Positions 9,501 through 16,194 of a stretch of DNA of 53,879 bases are shown here, in pieces (the stretch's first letter is position 1; each line of letters opens with the position of its first letter). The stretch spans positions 1 through 53,879 of the forward strand of contig JAEUUL010000030.1 of NCBI GenBank assembly GCA_016787485.1, in the 5' to 3' direction. Source of the stretch: Bacteroidota bacterium. Its GTDB lineage: Bacteria > Bacteroidota > Bacteroidia > NS11-12g > UBA955. The position numbers and the translations under genes were made by a program. Under the pieces are notes generated by a model. That model did not search any database and had not been told where the DNA came from. It saw only the letters and a program-made list of their open reading frames with translations.

Positions 9501-11091
9501 TAAAATCGTAATATTTCGGTCCGCAAACATTCAGAGAATCGGGAAATAAATCGGTACTTACATTCGATTTTTTCAGGGTAATCTGGGTTACAGTGCTGTC
9601 CCAGGTTTTTGATTCCCATAAAAAATATTTTAGCGCAATATTGGTCACTCCGGCTTTGGCAAAATATTTCACAGGAAATTTCGAAGTGTCTTTGCTGCCA
9701 TCTTCAAACGTCCACACAAAACGTGTTGCACTGTCACCCTGACTGCTGAGTTTAACAATAATTCCCGTGTCGCAGCTTGGATAATTTTCTGTAAGAATAA
9801 AACGGTTCAGGTTACGGTAACCGCTGCCTGCACTGTATGCATAGCTTTCATATCCTCCAATACCATATACATAACTGATGAACCCAGCCGGACAAGAAAT
9901 GCTATGATTTGCAGGGCGTGTTGTATCGCTGTAAAAATAAAAATCTCCGCAATAAATCTGTGTGAATTTCGATTTCGGGATCACGGAACCATCCAGTTTG
10001 CAGGAGCCCAACCCAGTCTTGGGTATGAGAATATTCAGGAAATGGGTCTTGATAATTTTGGTATTGGCGGTAGAAACAATGGCTTCCTTTATGGTTTGCT
10101 CCAATGGGTTGATCACCAGCATTGCAGGGTCACCGCCCAGCGGGCCGTTGCAACCCAAACTGGTCATAAACTGTAAAAGAAGCACTGGCTTATCGGTTTG
10201 AATGCACAGACTGCTGTCATATTTATAATCCCTTGTTACATATTTGCCGGCATCAACTGAGTCTGCCAGCATACTGTTGACATAAATATGGGTATTGTTC
10301 TGAATGCCTACCACCCTGTATACATAACCCTGCTGTTGTTTGTAAAAAGGTGTAAGCACAAATTGCTTTCCCAGAGCATTGATTGGCGGAATTTGTTCGT
10401 ACAGATGATCACAGGCTCCGGTGCAGCGGATGCTTGTGCAAGCATTGCCTCCGAATACGGCGATTTTTTTCTTTTTACTGAGGCACACAATCCTGGTTCC
10501 GCTGAGATTGTCCTTGGAGGTAAGCATATACACCTCTCCCTTGTTCAGCATTTTGGTAAACGCTGCTGTGGCTGCCCGTCCACTGATAAGGGCTGCCGCC
10601 GGGGTTATCTGCACAAATGTGGAATCTTCAAAGGCCAGCACAGCCACTTCAGAGGTACCTGAATTGCCGTTCAGTTCTTTAAAATCACCTGCAAAATATT
10701 CAGTAGCAGGCGGTAAACTGGCCACTGGGATAATGCAGGATGCATCAGTGGTCGCATTGCAAGCGGAAATGGCATATACAGACACCAATTGATTGGCTGT
10801 AACCCGCACACCATATTGATGAGAGGTATCTGCAGTCTTTACCCTGTAAGTACTCGGCACATAAACCCTTTCCAGCCCGCCGGCGGGAACTGAAATACTC
10901 GTGCTCCATCCGGCATTGGGCAAACTGACTGTGGCAATAGCTGCCACTTCGGATGACACAAATACGAAAGTGGAATCAGGGGCAAGGTTTGGTAGAAAAG
11001 TGAGCCAGAAATCCGTGCCGCGCGAAGTCTGAGCCCGCAACATTGCGAAACTCAACGCACAAATCAAAATACAGATTGCCCTTTTCACCAA
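6526..11091 (-). CDS. Giant PKD-repeat protein, paralogue, gliding-type (T9SS type B) C-terminus
   Basis: A 1521-residue secreted protein with the same order of parts as its neighbour: signal peptide (ICILICALSFAMLRAQ), an IgGFc-binding-like region beginning RGTDFWLTF, a run of PKD-like domains (WDWGDG, WAWGDG, WNMGDN) and a C-terminal gliding-motility domain (VPSGFSPNGDGRND, FDRWGGKVFE, WDGTFKG). Many motifs lie at equal positions in the two proteins, so the pair arose by tandem duplication followed by strong divergence. There is no ATG at the start: TTG at 11089-11091 or GTG at 11086-11088 are the options, and both keep the signal peptide. The gene lies 61 bp downstream of the tyrosine phosphatase gene and may be read from it. 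Likely exported by T9SS and attached at the cell surface. Confidence 0.88.
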   Translation of the reverse strand: MVKRAICILICALSFAMLRAQTSRGTDFWLTFLPNLAPDSTFVFVSSEVAAIATVSLPNAGWSTSISVPAGGLERVYVPSTYRVKTADTSHQYGVRVTANQLVSVYAISACNATTDASCIIPVASLPPATEYFAGDFKELNGNSGTSEVAVLAFEDSTFVQITPAAALISGRAATAAFTKMLNKGEVYMLTSKDNLSGTRIVCLSKKKKIAVFGGNACTSIRCTGACDHLYEQIPPINALGKQFVLTPFYKQQQGYVYRVVGIQNNTHIYVNSMLADSVDAGKYVTRDYKYDSSLCIQTDKPVLLLQFMTSLGCNGPLGGDPAMLVINPLEQTIKEAIVSTANTKIIKTHFLNILIPKTGLGSCKLDGSVIPKSKFTQIYCGDFYFYSDTTRPANHSISCPAGFISYVYGIGGYESYAYSAGSGYRNLNRFILTENYPSCDTGIIVKLSSQGDSATRFVWTFEDGSKDTSKFPVKYFAKAGVTNIALKYFLWESKTWDSTVTQITLKKSNVSTDLFPDSLNVCGPKYYDFKVPNAPVFTYKWSTGDTTSNLRVSAVGKYKLVMTNRITGCKITDSSYVSFYDDVIPEFRYFMASQCPKQPMYLYDSSKVTNDKITSYRWYVDYYLASSKKNDTIRSTSPNNYDIKLVLKTQNGCVDSVSKRILVTDIPRPVIGFTKWDSCHRGNMTVCKNGSYMFVGKISRYKWLFDDGDTQNTKQGMKHWKDTGLHWVRLIAYSETGCFDTSAKKYLRIYPAPKPAMAITDSMVCKSGNRFDVKNLTVQDAPAKEYIWDWGDGTGSTLKDPGSVSYSDTGTYNVIFSAGYVQTGCRDTVYRKVQVQQSPKAAIALDSSNYCLNRNYFAFRDASVVYGAKNHWVTWAWGDGKKTVDSLKVLKQYGSAGTFKVKMVMSTGKGCTDSTTKNVTVYSSPAARLGITDSNTCGTGNYFNFVNNSTAPVNARWNWNMGDNTVFTTKNIGKHSYGGPGNYLIVLSVLDPLTGCRDTARRMVKTMTAPDLRPRASDSIACFLADSLGFTDSSDYGSLVPQRKWYFSVNPKDTSSRPVLKWKFSSTGLHTITMVGGQVGVCADTQTLQIRVRYPDTPVSMGKIRRYACVNAVFDFQTSLIAGKSWTYAWNLGQAGSSALANPSGIIFGKPGKDTVELTLTDDRNCIFRVTDTLRVLPAPIVSITALQNDTQCFSGHAFVHRAVVNAASMPVTFAWTGTDGFGSAMQNPGKHTYPTPGQKSVKVWIRDSNGCIDSTTRLLRLEENPQVSLRDDSACEGVTRSIQPLLGPAGIGNLTYRWYINGSLSGAGPDLPYTFTPPGDHKIQLIVNTIAGCSDTSAMVLRRVFPNPVAAFGYVTYKTTALGIRVDLNDSSTGAASWMWRPEPGKTLSGKNVQFLYRHPGNVSPWLIATNRHGCADSTMRTIFLKSEEDGFVPSGFSPNGDGRNDVFKPEFLSAVTAYEMVIFDRWGGKVFETRDPMQGWDGTFKGENVQEGAYAYRINLIFFTGKRQVVSGSVTLLR

Positions 11092-11152
11092 GCACGAATT
11101 TCAGTCATTTCACGAGTTTCATCCGCACACTGACACAAAAAAGACACAAACC

Positions 11153-11638
11153 CTACAATATATGGCCCTTCAACAGTTGCCTCAGCAGGTTTTCTGTGCT
11201 GCGGTGCAGGATTTGAAAGACCTGTTCGAAGCCTTCCTCGCCACCATACCAGGGATCAGGAACTTCCTGTGCTTCAGAAATGGGATCCCAGTTGCGCAAC
11301 AGATGTATTTTGGTCAGATGCAAATCATCGTTTGTATATGTACGCACAGTATGCTGGTTTTGTTTGTCCATCACCAAAATATAATCCCAATTGTCAAAAT
11401 CTGCTTTCTCAAATTTCCTGCCTTTATGATTCAGTTCTATGCCGTGCTTTGCAGCGTTCCGCCTGGTGCGGGGATCAGGGTCTTCACCCACATGCAATCC
11501 GTTTGTTCCGGCACTGTCCACCTCAAATAAATGCTGCACCCCGGCCTGTGATGCATGGTGCAGAAAAAGGCCTTCGGCCAGCGGACTCCGACAGATATTA
11601 CCGAGACAAACAAAGAGGATGCGCGTGGGTTGGGACAT
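11153..11638 (-). CDS. Low-molecular-weight protein-tyrosine phosphatase
   Basis: A 161-residue cytosolic enzyme that removes phosphate from phosphotyrosine. The N-terminal signature CLGNICRS (residues 11-18) is the CX5R phosphate-binding loop with nucleophile Cys11 and Arg17. The general acid is the Asp of VPDPWYGG (Asp128-Pro129). Length and motif order are normal for the family. In bacteria such enzymes often act on tyrosine kinases of polysaccharide export, but no kinase or capsule genes are visible here, so the substrate is open. It starts upstream of a divergent repeat-rich gap and is followed by the PKD protein gene. Confidence 0.93.
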   Translation of the reverse strand: MSQPTRILFVCLGNICRSPLAEGLFLHHASQAGVQHLFEVDSAGTNGLHVGEDPDPRTRRNAAKHGIELNHKGRKFEKADFDNWDYILVMDKQNQHTVRTYTNDDLHLTKIHLLRNWDPISEAQEVPDPWYGGEEGFEQVFQILHRSTENLLRQLLKGHIL

Positions 11639-11798
11639 TGGGGGTGTTTATTGTTAACCGGACTGCAGAAAATGCAGAGAGACGCGAAGATACCACTGTT
11701 TGCTGGCAAAGGACAGCACAGAAGCATAGCTTTCTCTGAAAAAAACGAGTGATGTGTAAATTGAAAACCCACTGCAGGCAGCAGGTTTGGACGCCGGT
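11639..11798. other. Gap upstream of the phosphatase gene
   Basis: Part of a 379-bp gene-free stretch (11639-12017). This section holds no credible reading frame and no clear promoter for the phosphatase. The remainder is taken up by the repeat cluster and hairpin annotated separately. Confidence 0.4.
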
Positions 11799-11970
11799 CC
11801 TACCGCTGACGCAGTCACTCATCCCGACTCTCCCGTTGGTCGGTCGAAAATTCCGCAATCTCCGCTGTCGCGGACACTCATCCCGACTCTCCCGTTGGTC
11901 GGTCGGGGAATGGTTTTCACCTACCGCTGACGCGGTCACTCATCCCGACTCTCCCGCTGGTCGGTCGGGG
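11799..11970. repeat. Three-copy structured intergenic repeat
   Basis: Three copies of a unit of about 46 bp begin near 11800, 11860 and 11920. Each has a short hairpin (ACCGC-TGAC-GCGGT type), then CACTCATCC and a second stem CCGAC...GTCGG around TCTCCCG(T/C)TG. In copy 2 the first stem reads TCCGC...GCGGA, so both outer bases changed together and pairing is kept. In copy 3 the end also reads TCGGGGATGAG, which can pair back to CTCATCCCGA. This points to selected RNA or DNA structure rather than coding. Spacers of 14 bp separate the units. Confidence 0.65.
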
Positions 11971-11984
11971 ATGAGTTCGACCAT

Positions 11985-12009
11985 CGAAAATCCGTTCAGC
12001 GGATTTTCG
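11985..12009. repeat. Perfect hairpin, possible terminator of the small lipoprotein gene
   Basis: CGAAAATCCG, loop TTCAG, CGGATTTTCG: a perfect 10-bp stem 8 bp past the stop of the small lipoprotein gene. No long T run follows on either strand, so use as a terminator is uncertain; it may belong to the adjoining repeat cluster. Confidence 0.45.
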
Positions 12010-12017
12010 GGTCTCAC

Positions 12018-12149
12018 TCACATCCAGCCCATATCCACACGGGTTTTGCTGCGGCCATCGCAGCCCTTGCGGGTGTTGCCGCAGGAAGTGGTCAGCAGAA
12101 CCAGCAGAACTGCGCCGGTCAAAACTAGCAGGAGTTTACGGGATGTCAT
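12018..12149 (-). CDS. 43-residue lipoprotein
   Basis: A short frame from ATG 12147-12149 to TGA 12018-12020. The product begins MTSRKLLLVL, has a hydrophobic core and a lipobox TTSC, and ends in a 21-residue mature part, CGNTRKGCDGR followed by SKTRVDMGWM. It therefore looks like a complete tiny lipoprotein anchored to a membrane, with one extra Cys in the mature part. It lies 40 bp downstream of the peptidase gene on the same strand and may share its transcript. Function unknown. Support comes from the intact signal and the position; no homologue could be checked. Confidence 0.6.
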   Translation of the reverse strand: MTSRKLLLVLTGAVLLVLLTTSCGNTRKGCDGRSKTRVDMGWM

Positions 12150-12189
12150 AGTTTGTTAACGGTTATGTTTGGTTTTGTATTGTACTCTG

Positions 12190-13386
12190 TTAATCAATAT
12201 TCAATTTTTCTTTCATTTTCTTATCCAGGGCATCTTTGTGCACCAGAATGGATATGGTTTTGTACCGCGCGTAGGGTTCAGAAACATAAAGGTAGCCCTG
12301 AAGGTAATTCACTGTACCCCAACTGTTCTTGGTCACAAAGTAGCGGGTACCGTTCTGGTCTTTTACCATTCCGGTAATATGCATACCGTGATCGTCAGTT
12401 GTGATTTGCTGGTCAAAGGCCCGCTGACGCAATTCAGGGGTGATTGTTTTTTCAGGATAGGGCTGATCAAAAGCCGAAGAGGACTTCTGTGCACCGGCAT
12501 CATTGAAATATTTGCTGTCCTCCCCTTTCTTTTTAATCAGTGTATCTGAAGTGGGGACAATGGCAATACCATCGCGGAATGAAAATCCTTTTTCACTCAC
12601 ATCTGCCGCCCAGGCTACACTGTATCCCTTTTCCAGTGCGGTACTCATGCAACCTATCATTTCATCCAGAGATACATTGTACGCCGTTTGCATGCTCCAG
12701 TTATCGGGAACCTCAATGGCGAAAGGCCTGTAAAGTGGTTGATGGGTGAAACTGGTAACTGCTACATAATCATCCATATTCAATCCCAGACTTTCTGCAA
12801 AGGATTTGGGTGTGTATTCCTTGCCACGGTAAGTAAACTTTTCGGGGATTTGTCCAAGATATGCATCCACCACACCCTCTACCGCTTTGGTCCATGCTGT
12901 TGTATATGCGCCCTGAGGGTTGTTTTTCAGCTTTTCAAGCATGCCCTGAAGCATGGCAATCATCTCATCGTGGTTGTGGCGGGTTTCTCCATAGTTCAGC
13001 CCCTTGTAAACCTCTTCGGGAACAATTCCATATTTGCGAATGATGTAAGGAATATCGTGAAACTCACCGCCCTGATCAAACTGGTGGCGGCCATTCATGC
13101 GGATATACGTGATGGCTTTTTCGATATACCCCCATCGCACAATGAACATCTCACTCAGATCATGATTGCCCTTGCCCTTTCTCAACAACTCGCTTTCCAG
13201 AAAACTCAGTGAACTGAAACTCCAGCAGGTGGCAGTCTTGCACTGATCCTTCACCGAAGTGGCTTCGGTATTATAAACAGACTTAAATATGTACTTGCTG
13301 TTTTTCTTATTGGTCAGGGTGTCCTGAGCTCCGGCAGTAAACACGCTGAATAACAGCACAGGGATTAGACAAACTTTGAATTGCAT
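12190..13386 (-). CDS. Exported C1-family cysteine peptidase (bleomycin hydrolase/PepC type)
   Basis: A 398-residue papain-fold peptidase. The start at 13386 gives a signal peptide (MQFKVCLIPVLLFSVFTAGAQ) and lies 7 bp after a -7 box; a longer reading to 13458 adds 24 residues before the signal. The oxyanion Gln48 and nucleophile Cys54 are in VKDQCKTATCWSFSS, the catalytic His333 in DDHGMHITG, and Asn354 in KNSWGT. The wide spacing between Cys and His and the DHGMHITG form fit the bleomycin hydrolase/aminopeptidase C branch. Unlike the cytosolic enzymes of that branch it carries a signal peptide, so it probably works in the periplasm on peptides. Confidence 0.88.
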   Translation of the reverse strand: MQFKVCLIPVLLFSVFTAGAQDTLTNKKNSKYIFKSVYNTEATSVKDQCKTATCWSFSSLSFLESELLRKGKGNHDLSEMFIVRWGYIEKAITYIRMNGRHQFDQGGEFHDIPYIIRKYGIVPEEVYKGLNYGETRHNHDEMIAMLQGMLEKLKNNPQGAYTTAWTKAVEGVVDAYLGQIPEKFTYRGKEYTPKSFAESLGLNMDDYVAVTSFTHQPLYRPFAIEVPDNWSMQTAYNVSLDEMIGCMSTALEKGYSVAWAADVSEKGFSFRDGIAIVPTSDTLIKKKGEDSKYFNDAGAQKSSSAFDQPYPEKTITPELRQRAFDQQITTDDHGMHITGMVKDQNGTRYFVTKNSWGTVNYLQGYLYVSEPYARYKTISILVHKDALDKKMKEKLNID

Positions 13387-13393
13387 GGAAAAA

Positions 13394-13401
13394 CAAAGGT
13401 A
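13394..13401 (-). promoter_or_regulatory. Promoter -7 element TACCTTTG
   Basis: TACCTTTG on the minus strand is a perfect -7 box. Only 7 bp separate it from the ATG at 13386, so the mRNA would have almost no leader. It also argues against the longer start at 13458. Confidence 0.45.
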
Positions 13402-13485
13402 CGAAAGTTTGTAAAATTCCCGAAAAGCCTGCACAATTCGCGGAGATTCACCAGGCAAAATGAATGTTCCGGGTATTCTGCCGCA

Positions 13486-14664
13486 TTAATGGTTATCCAT
13501 TTCCGGATTTTCTCCGTTTAACTCCTTACGAATTTCCATTACAATTTCTTTTGTCTCTTTGTTGTCCGGATTCAATTGAAGTGACTTTTCATAAGCCTGC
13601 AGGGCTTCTTCCCTCCGGCCGGCTTCAAGCAATGCATCACCCAGGTTATCATAGCACCAGGCCGTGTCAGGAAAAAGAATCACATTTGCCCGGTAAACCT
13701 GAATGGCCTCCGGATATAATTCATCCTTCAACAGCAATTCGCCCAGTGCATCCAAATAGAATTCAGCATTTGGATATACCTCTTTTACCTGCCCGATGGT
13801 GGTTTTCAATTCACTGGCTATCTCCTCACACCAAACAGAGTCTGACTGAACTTCAGGTTGATTGAACTGATCCATTTGACGGGTATACCCTTCCACCTGC
13901 TTTCTTTTATCCGCAAATTCCTCCCATCCGTCTGGGTTCAAACGAAAATGCAGAAAGTTGTGAAATGAATTTTCCGGTTGGGACATGCCCGTGAGGTAAT
14001 AACCGTAAGATGATATGTAATCCACCACATCTTTCGTTTTAAAACCCCGGATTCCGCAACCCTCATGCCGGATTTTTCTGTAGGGATTGGAAAATTGATC
14101 ATACAATATCAGTTCGCCGTTGGGTTTCAATTTCCGTTTCAGATCTTTGAGGATATTTCCTGCAGTAAACAATTCATGGAATGTGTTATGCATGATGATT
14201 TTGTCGAAAATCCCATCCGGCAACTGTGTGCTTTTGGGGGAACCGGTTATGCAGTGAAATGTATTGGTTTGCGGTGTGCTTCGAAGGGAAGAATAATATT
14301 GAACAACCCGGTTGAGTTGATTATGATTTAAAAAATGTGTGTCTATGTCCTGAACATAAAAATCCACACTGTCCACCATTACCGAGAACACCCCTTCCAG
14401 CCAACCGCTGGCAGCACCCACATCTGCAACCACATCCCCCTTGCGTATACCATACTGCTGCAAAGCGTTTCTGAACATTTCACAATCTTCCCTGGAATAG
14501 GCATACCCGTAATGAAAGGGCCTGCCGGGATGCGTGCTGTACACCGCTGTTGAATCGGGATTGATATAACGCCTGGCCATACTGCTTTTGGAAACGCAAC
14601 CCAATGCAAAAACAGCGGCCAAACAGCCAATGACACAAACGAACAGGGGTGGTTTTTCAGTCAT
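13486..14664 (-). CDS. Lipoprotein with SAM-methyltransferase fold and C-terminal TPRs
   Basis: A 392-residue protein. The N-terminus has a hydrophobic stretch and lipobox ALGC with Cys23, so it should be exported and lipidated. Residues of about 70-240 form a class I methyltransferase domain: motif I is VVADVGAASGW, followed by FYVQDID, the acidic end of strand 2, then DKIIMHNTFHE and LKPNGELILYDQF. The C-terminal third holds TPR-like helices (YPEAIQVYRANVILFPDTAW, then AWCYDNLGDALLEAGR with REEALQAYEKSLQLNP). Exported methyltransferases are odd because S-adenosylmethionine is cytosolic; the fold may serve another ligand, or the protein may stay inside. A promoter lies at 14783-14814. The gene stands alone between the peptidase and a divergent membrane protein. 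Confidence 0.78.
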   Translation of the reverse strand: MTEKPPLFVCVIGCLAAVFALGCVSKSSMARRYINPDSTAVYSTHPGRPFHYGYAYSREDCEMFRNALQQYGIRKGDVVADVGAASGWLEGVFSVMVDSVDFYVQDIDTHFLNHNQLNRVVQYYSSLRSTPQTNTFHCITGSPKSTQLPDGIFDKIIMHNTFHELFTAGNILKDLKRKLKPNGELILYDQFSNPYRKIRHEGCGIRGFKTKDVVDYISSYGYYLTGMSQPENSFHNFLHFRLNPDGWEEFADKRKQVEGYTRQMDQFNQPEVQSDSVWCEEIASELKTTIGQVKEVYPNAEFYLDALGELLLKDELYPEAIQVYRANVILFPDTAWCYDNLGDALLEAGRREEALQAYEKSLQLNPDNKETKEIVMEIRKELNGENPEMDNH

Positions 14665-14782
14665 TGCCGGAATCTGGGGTTTTGTAAAAGTCAGTAAGCC
14701 GTCTTGCCAATGACGACCCGGTTAAAAAAGCGGTTGTCCAAATACCTGTTCTGTATTCAATCCACCCCGGCATCTTAACATT

Positions 14783-14814
14783 CAAATCTAGGAAACCGGC
14801 GCTGAGTTGGCAAA
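14783..14814 (-). promoter_or_regulatory. Promoter TTTG-N20-TAGATTTG for the methyltransferase lipoprotein
   Basis: On the minus strand TTTG (14811-14814), a 20-bp spacer and TAGATTTG (14783-14790) form a full consensus promoter. The start codon lies 118 bp further on, leaving a leader of about 110 nt. It sits in the 317-bp divergent gap 14665-14981, which otherwise holds only the -7 box at 14924. Confidence 0.55.
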
Positions 14815-14923
14815 CGGTTTATACCCAATGAAGTGGAACAATATTTCAGATGCAAACCAAAACCGGATTGTGAAACCTGCCCGATCAGTTCTGAGAATTA
14901 TCGGCCGGGAGCAGTCACGGCCT

Positions 14924-14931
14924 TATTTTTG
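14924..14931 (+). promoter_or_regulatory. Promoter -7 element TATTTTTG
   Basis: A perfect TAnnTTTG box 50 bp before the ATG of the transglutaminase-like gene. No clear -33 element. It would give a leader of about 45 nt. Confidence 0.4.
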
Positions 14932-14981
14932 CTCAGGATATACACAAGGGCTCAGTTCCTTCGTTATACCAGAAAGGCCAC

Positions 14982-15911
14982 ATGCCGGAATCAAAACAAA
15001 GTGAAACATCCCCAAAAACCGGAGTGCGAAATGCGCATTTCTGGGCAGAACTGGTAGTGAAGCTGATTTCCCGCTTGCTCACAATTCCCATTTTCATCAT
15101 CCTGCACAAAGCATTACCCAACCCAGACTGGCCTTTTTATCTGGACCGTATTCTGCTGTTCATTGCCCTGATTTTTCTGGTTGAACTGATTCTCAAACTT
15201 TTTAAAATCAGCATTTTTATCGGATTTCTGGCGGCTGTTGTCCTGCTCACCTACGGAAGCCTGAGCAAGGGCTACGGATTTGGCGAATTGACCGAAGACT
15301 ACCAGAATCTGGTTGTAACGCTATGGGAAAGCCCGCACCCCGAAAAGGTGGTATTGAACAACATGGCCCCATTTCCAAACCGCAGCAAAATCCGGGAAGC
15401 AGCTGATTATGACAATGCGAAAGTGCGCGGATTTGCGCTAATGGCCGTAAACCGGCATTTTAAAAAATACCAGAATGATTCCCATTACCGCACCATCATT
15501 CAGTGTTTCGCCATTTTTAAAGAAATCAACAGCCGCTGGAATTATGTAAGCGACCCCAAAGGTGAAGAGTATTTTGCCAAAGCCAGCGAATCGGCCAAAT
15601 ACCTCAGCGGGGACTGCGACGACCATGCCGTGCTCATGGCATCCTGTGTGCGCAGTGTTGGGGGAACACCGCGGCTTATTCATACAAACCGGCATTTGTA
15701 TCCTGAATTGCTCATAGGCAATAAAAAGGATCTGGAAAAAATCATCCCCTATATCACACGCAAATTGTTCCGTGAAGAGAGCAGAAACAAATCATTCCAT
15801 TACCATATAGACGATAATGGGCAGGTTTGGATGAATCTGGATTATACAGAAAGGTATCCCGGAGGCAAATTTCTCTCCCCTGAAATCCTGGGCGTGATGA
15901 CACTCGAATGA
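14982..15911 (+). CDS. Membrane protein with transglutaminase-like domain
   Basis: A 309-residue protein. Two or three membrane helices occupy residues of about 25-92, including LLTIPIFIILHKAL and LLFIALIFLVELIL. The soluble C-terminal half carries a transglutaminase-like core: Cys212 in LSGDCDDHAVL, His275 in FHYHIDD and Asp287 in WMNLDYTE make a plausible Cys-His-Asp triad in the right order, so it may be an active peptidase or amide-processing enzyme at the membrane. Neighbours give no hint of a partner. The start MPESK is the first ATG after the -7 box and leaves a short polar head before the first helix. Confidence 0.8.
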   Translation: MPESKQSETSPKTGVRNAHFWAELVVKLISRLLTIPIFIILHKALPNPDWPFYLDRILLFIALIFLVELILKLFKISIFIGFLAAVVLLTYGSLSKGYGFGELTEDYQNLVVTLWESPHPEKVVLNNMAPFPNRSKIREAADYDNAKVRGFALMAVNRHFKKYQNDSHYRTIIQCFAIFKEINSRWNYVSDPKGEEYFAKASESAKYLSGDCDDHAVLMASCVRSVGGTPRLIHTNRHLYPELLIGNKKDLEKIIPYITRKLFREESRNKSFHYHIDDNGQVWMNLDYTERYPGGKFLSPEILGVMTLE

Positions 15912-16031
15912 GGGAAACCAAAAAAGATCAGAAAGTGATGGAACTCCAAAAAGCCAGGTGATTTCTGGCCATCTCACCCAACTTTTAAATGCAGACTGCA
16001 AACAATTATCGGTTAACTCTAAACTATTCCC

Positions 16032-16194
16032 TATCTTTGCACCACAGTTGTGTAGTTTCTACCGCTGCTCTGGGTTGACGGCCATTTATTTTTTTAAGGA
16101 GCCTCCCCGTTTCAGTTGACACAAAATCCCGTAGACATTACTTGCTGTCGCAGCGCGGAAACCATTTGCGCGCACTAAATATTCTTAAGACAGA
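16032..16194 (+). promoter_or_regulatory. Promoter -7 element TATCTTTG and long 5' leader of the RNA helicase gene
   Basis: TATCTTTG (16032-16039) is a perfect -7 box; the -33 element is weak. Transcription from here would give an untranslated leader of about 150 nt before the helicase ATG, long for this genome, where several genes have almost none. The leader contains a small GC stem (GCGCG...CGCGC). Long structured leaders are known on cold-regulated RNA helicase genes in other bacteria; such control here is inference. The gap 15912-16194 holds no gene. Confidence 0.45.

Noticed and set aside
11799..11970. Possible CRISPR array
   Set aside because: Only three units, spacers of about 14 bp with no protospacer size, imperfect repeats and no cas genes nearby.
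11749..12159. A 136-codon plus-strand frame
   Set aside because: It crosses the repeat cluster and the small lipoprotein gene on the opposite strand, and its sequence is low-complexity Pro/Ser/Arg from the repeats.
13387..13458. An N-terminal extension of the peptidase (24 residues)
   Set aside because: It spans the -7 box at 13394-13401 and places charged residues before a good signal peptide.
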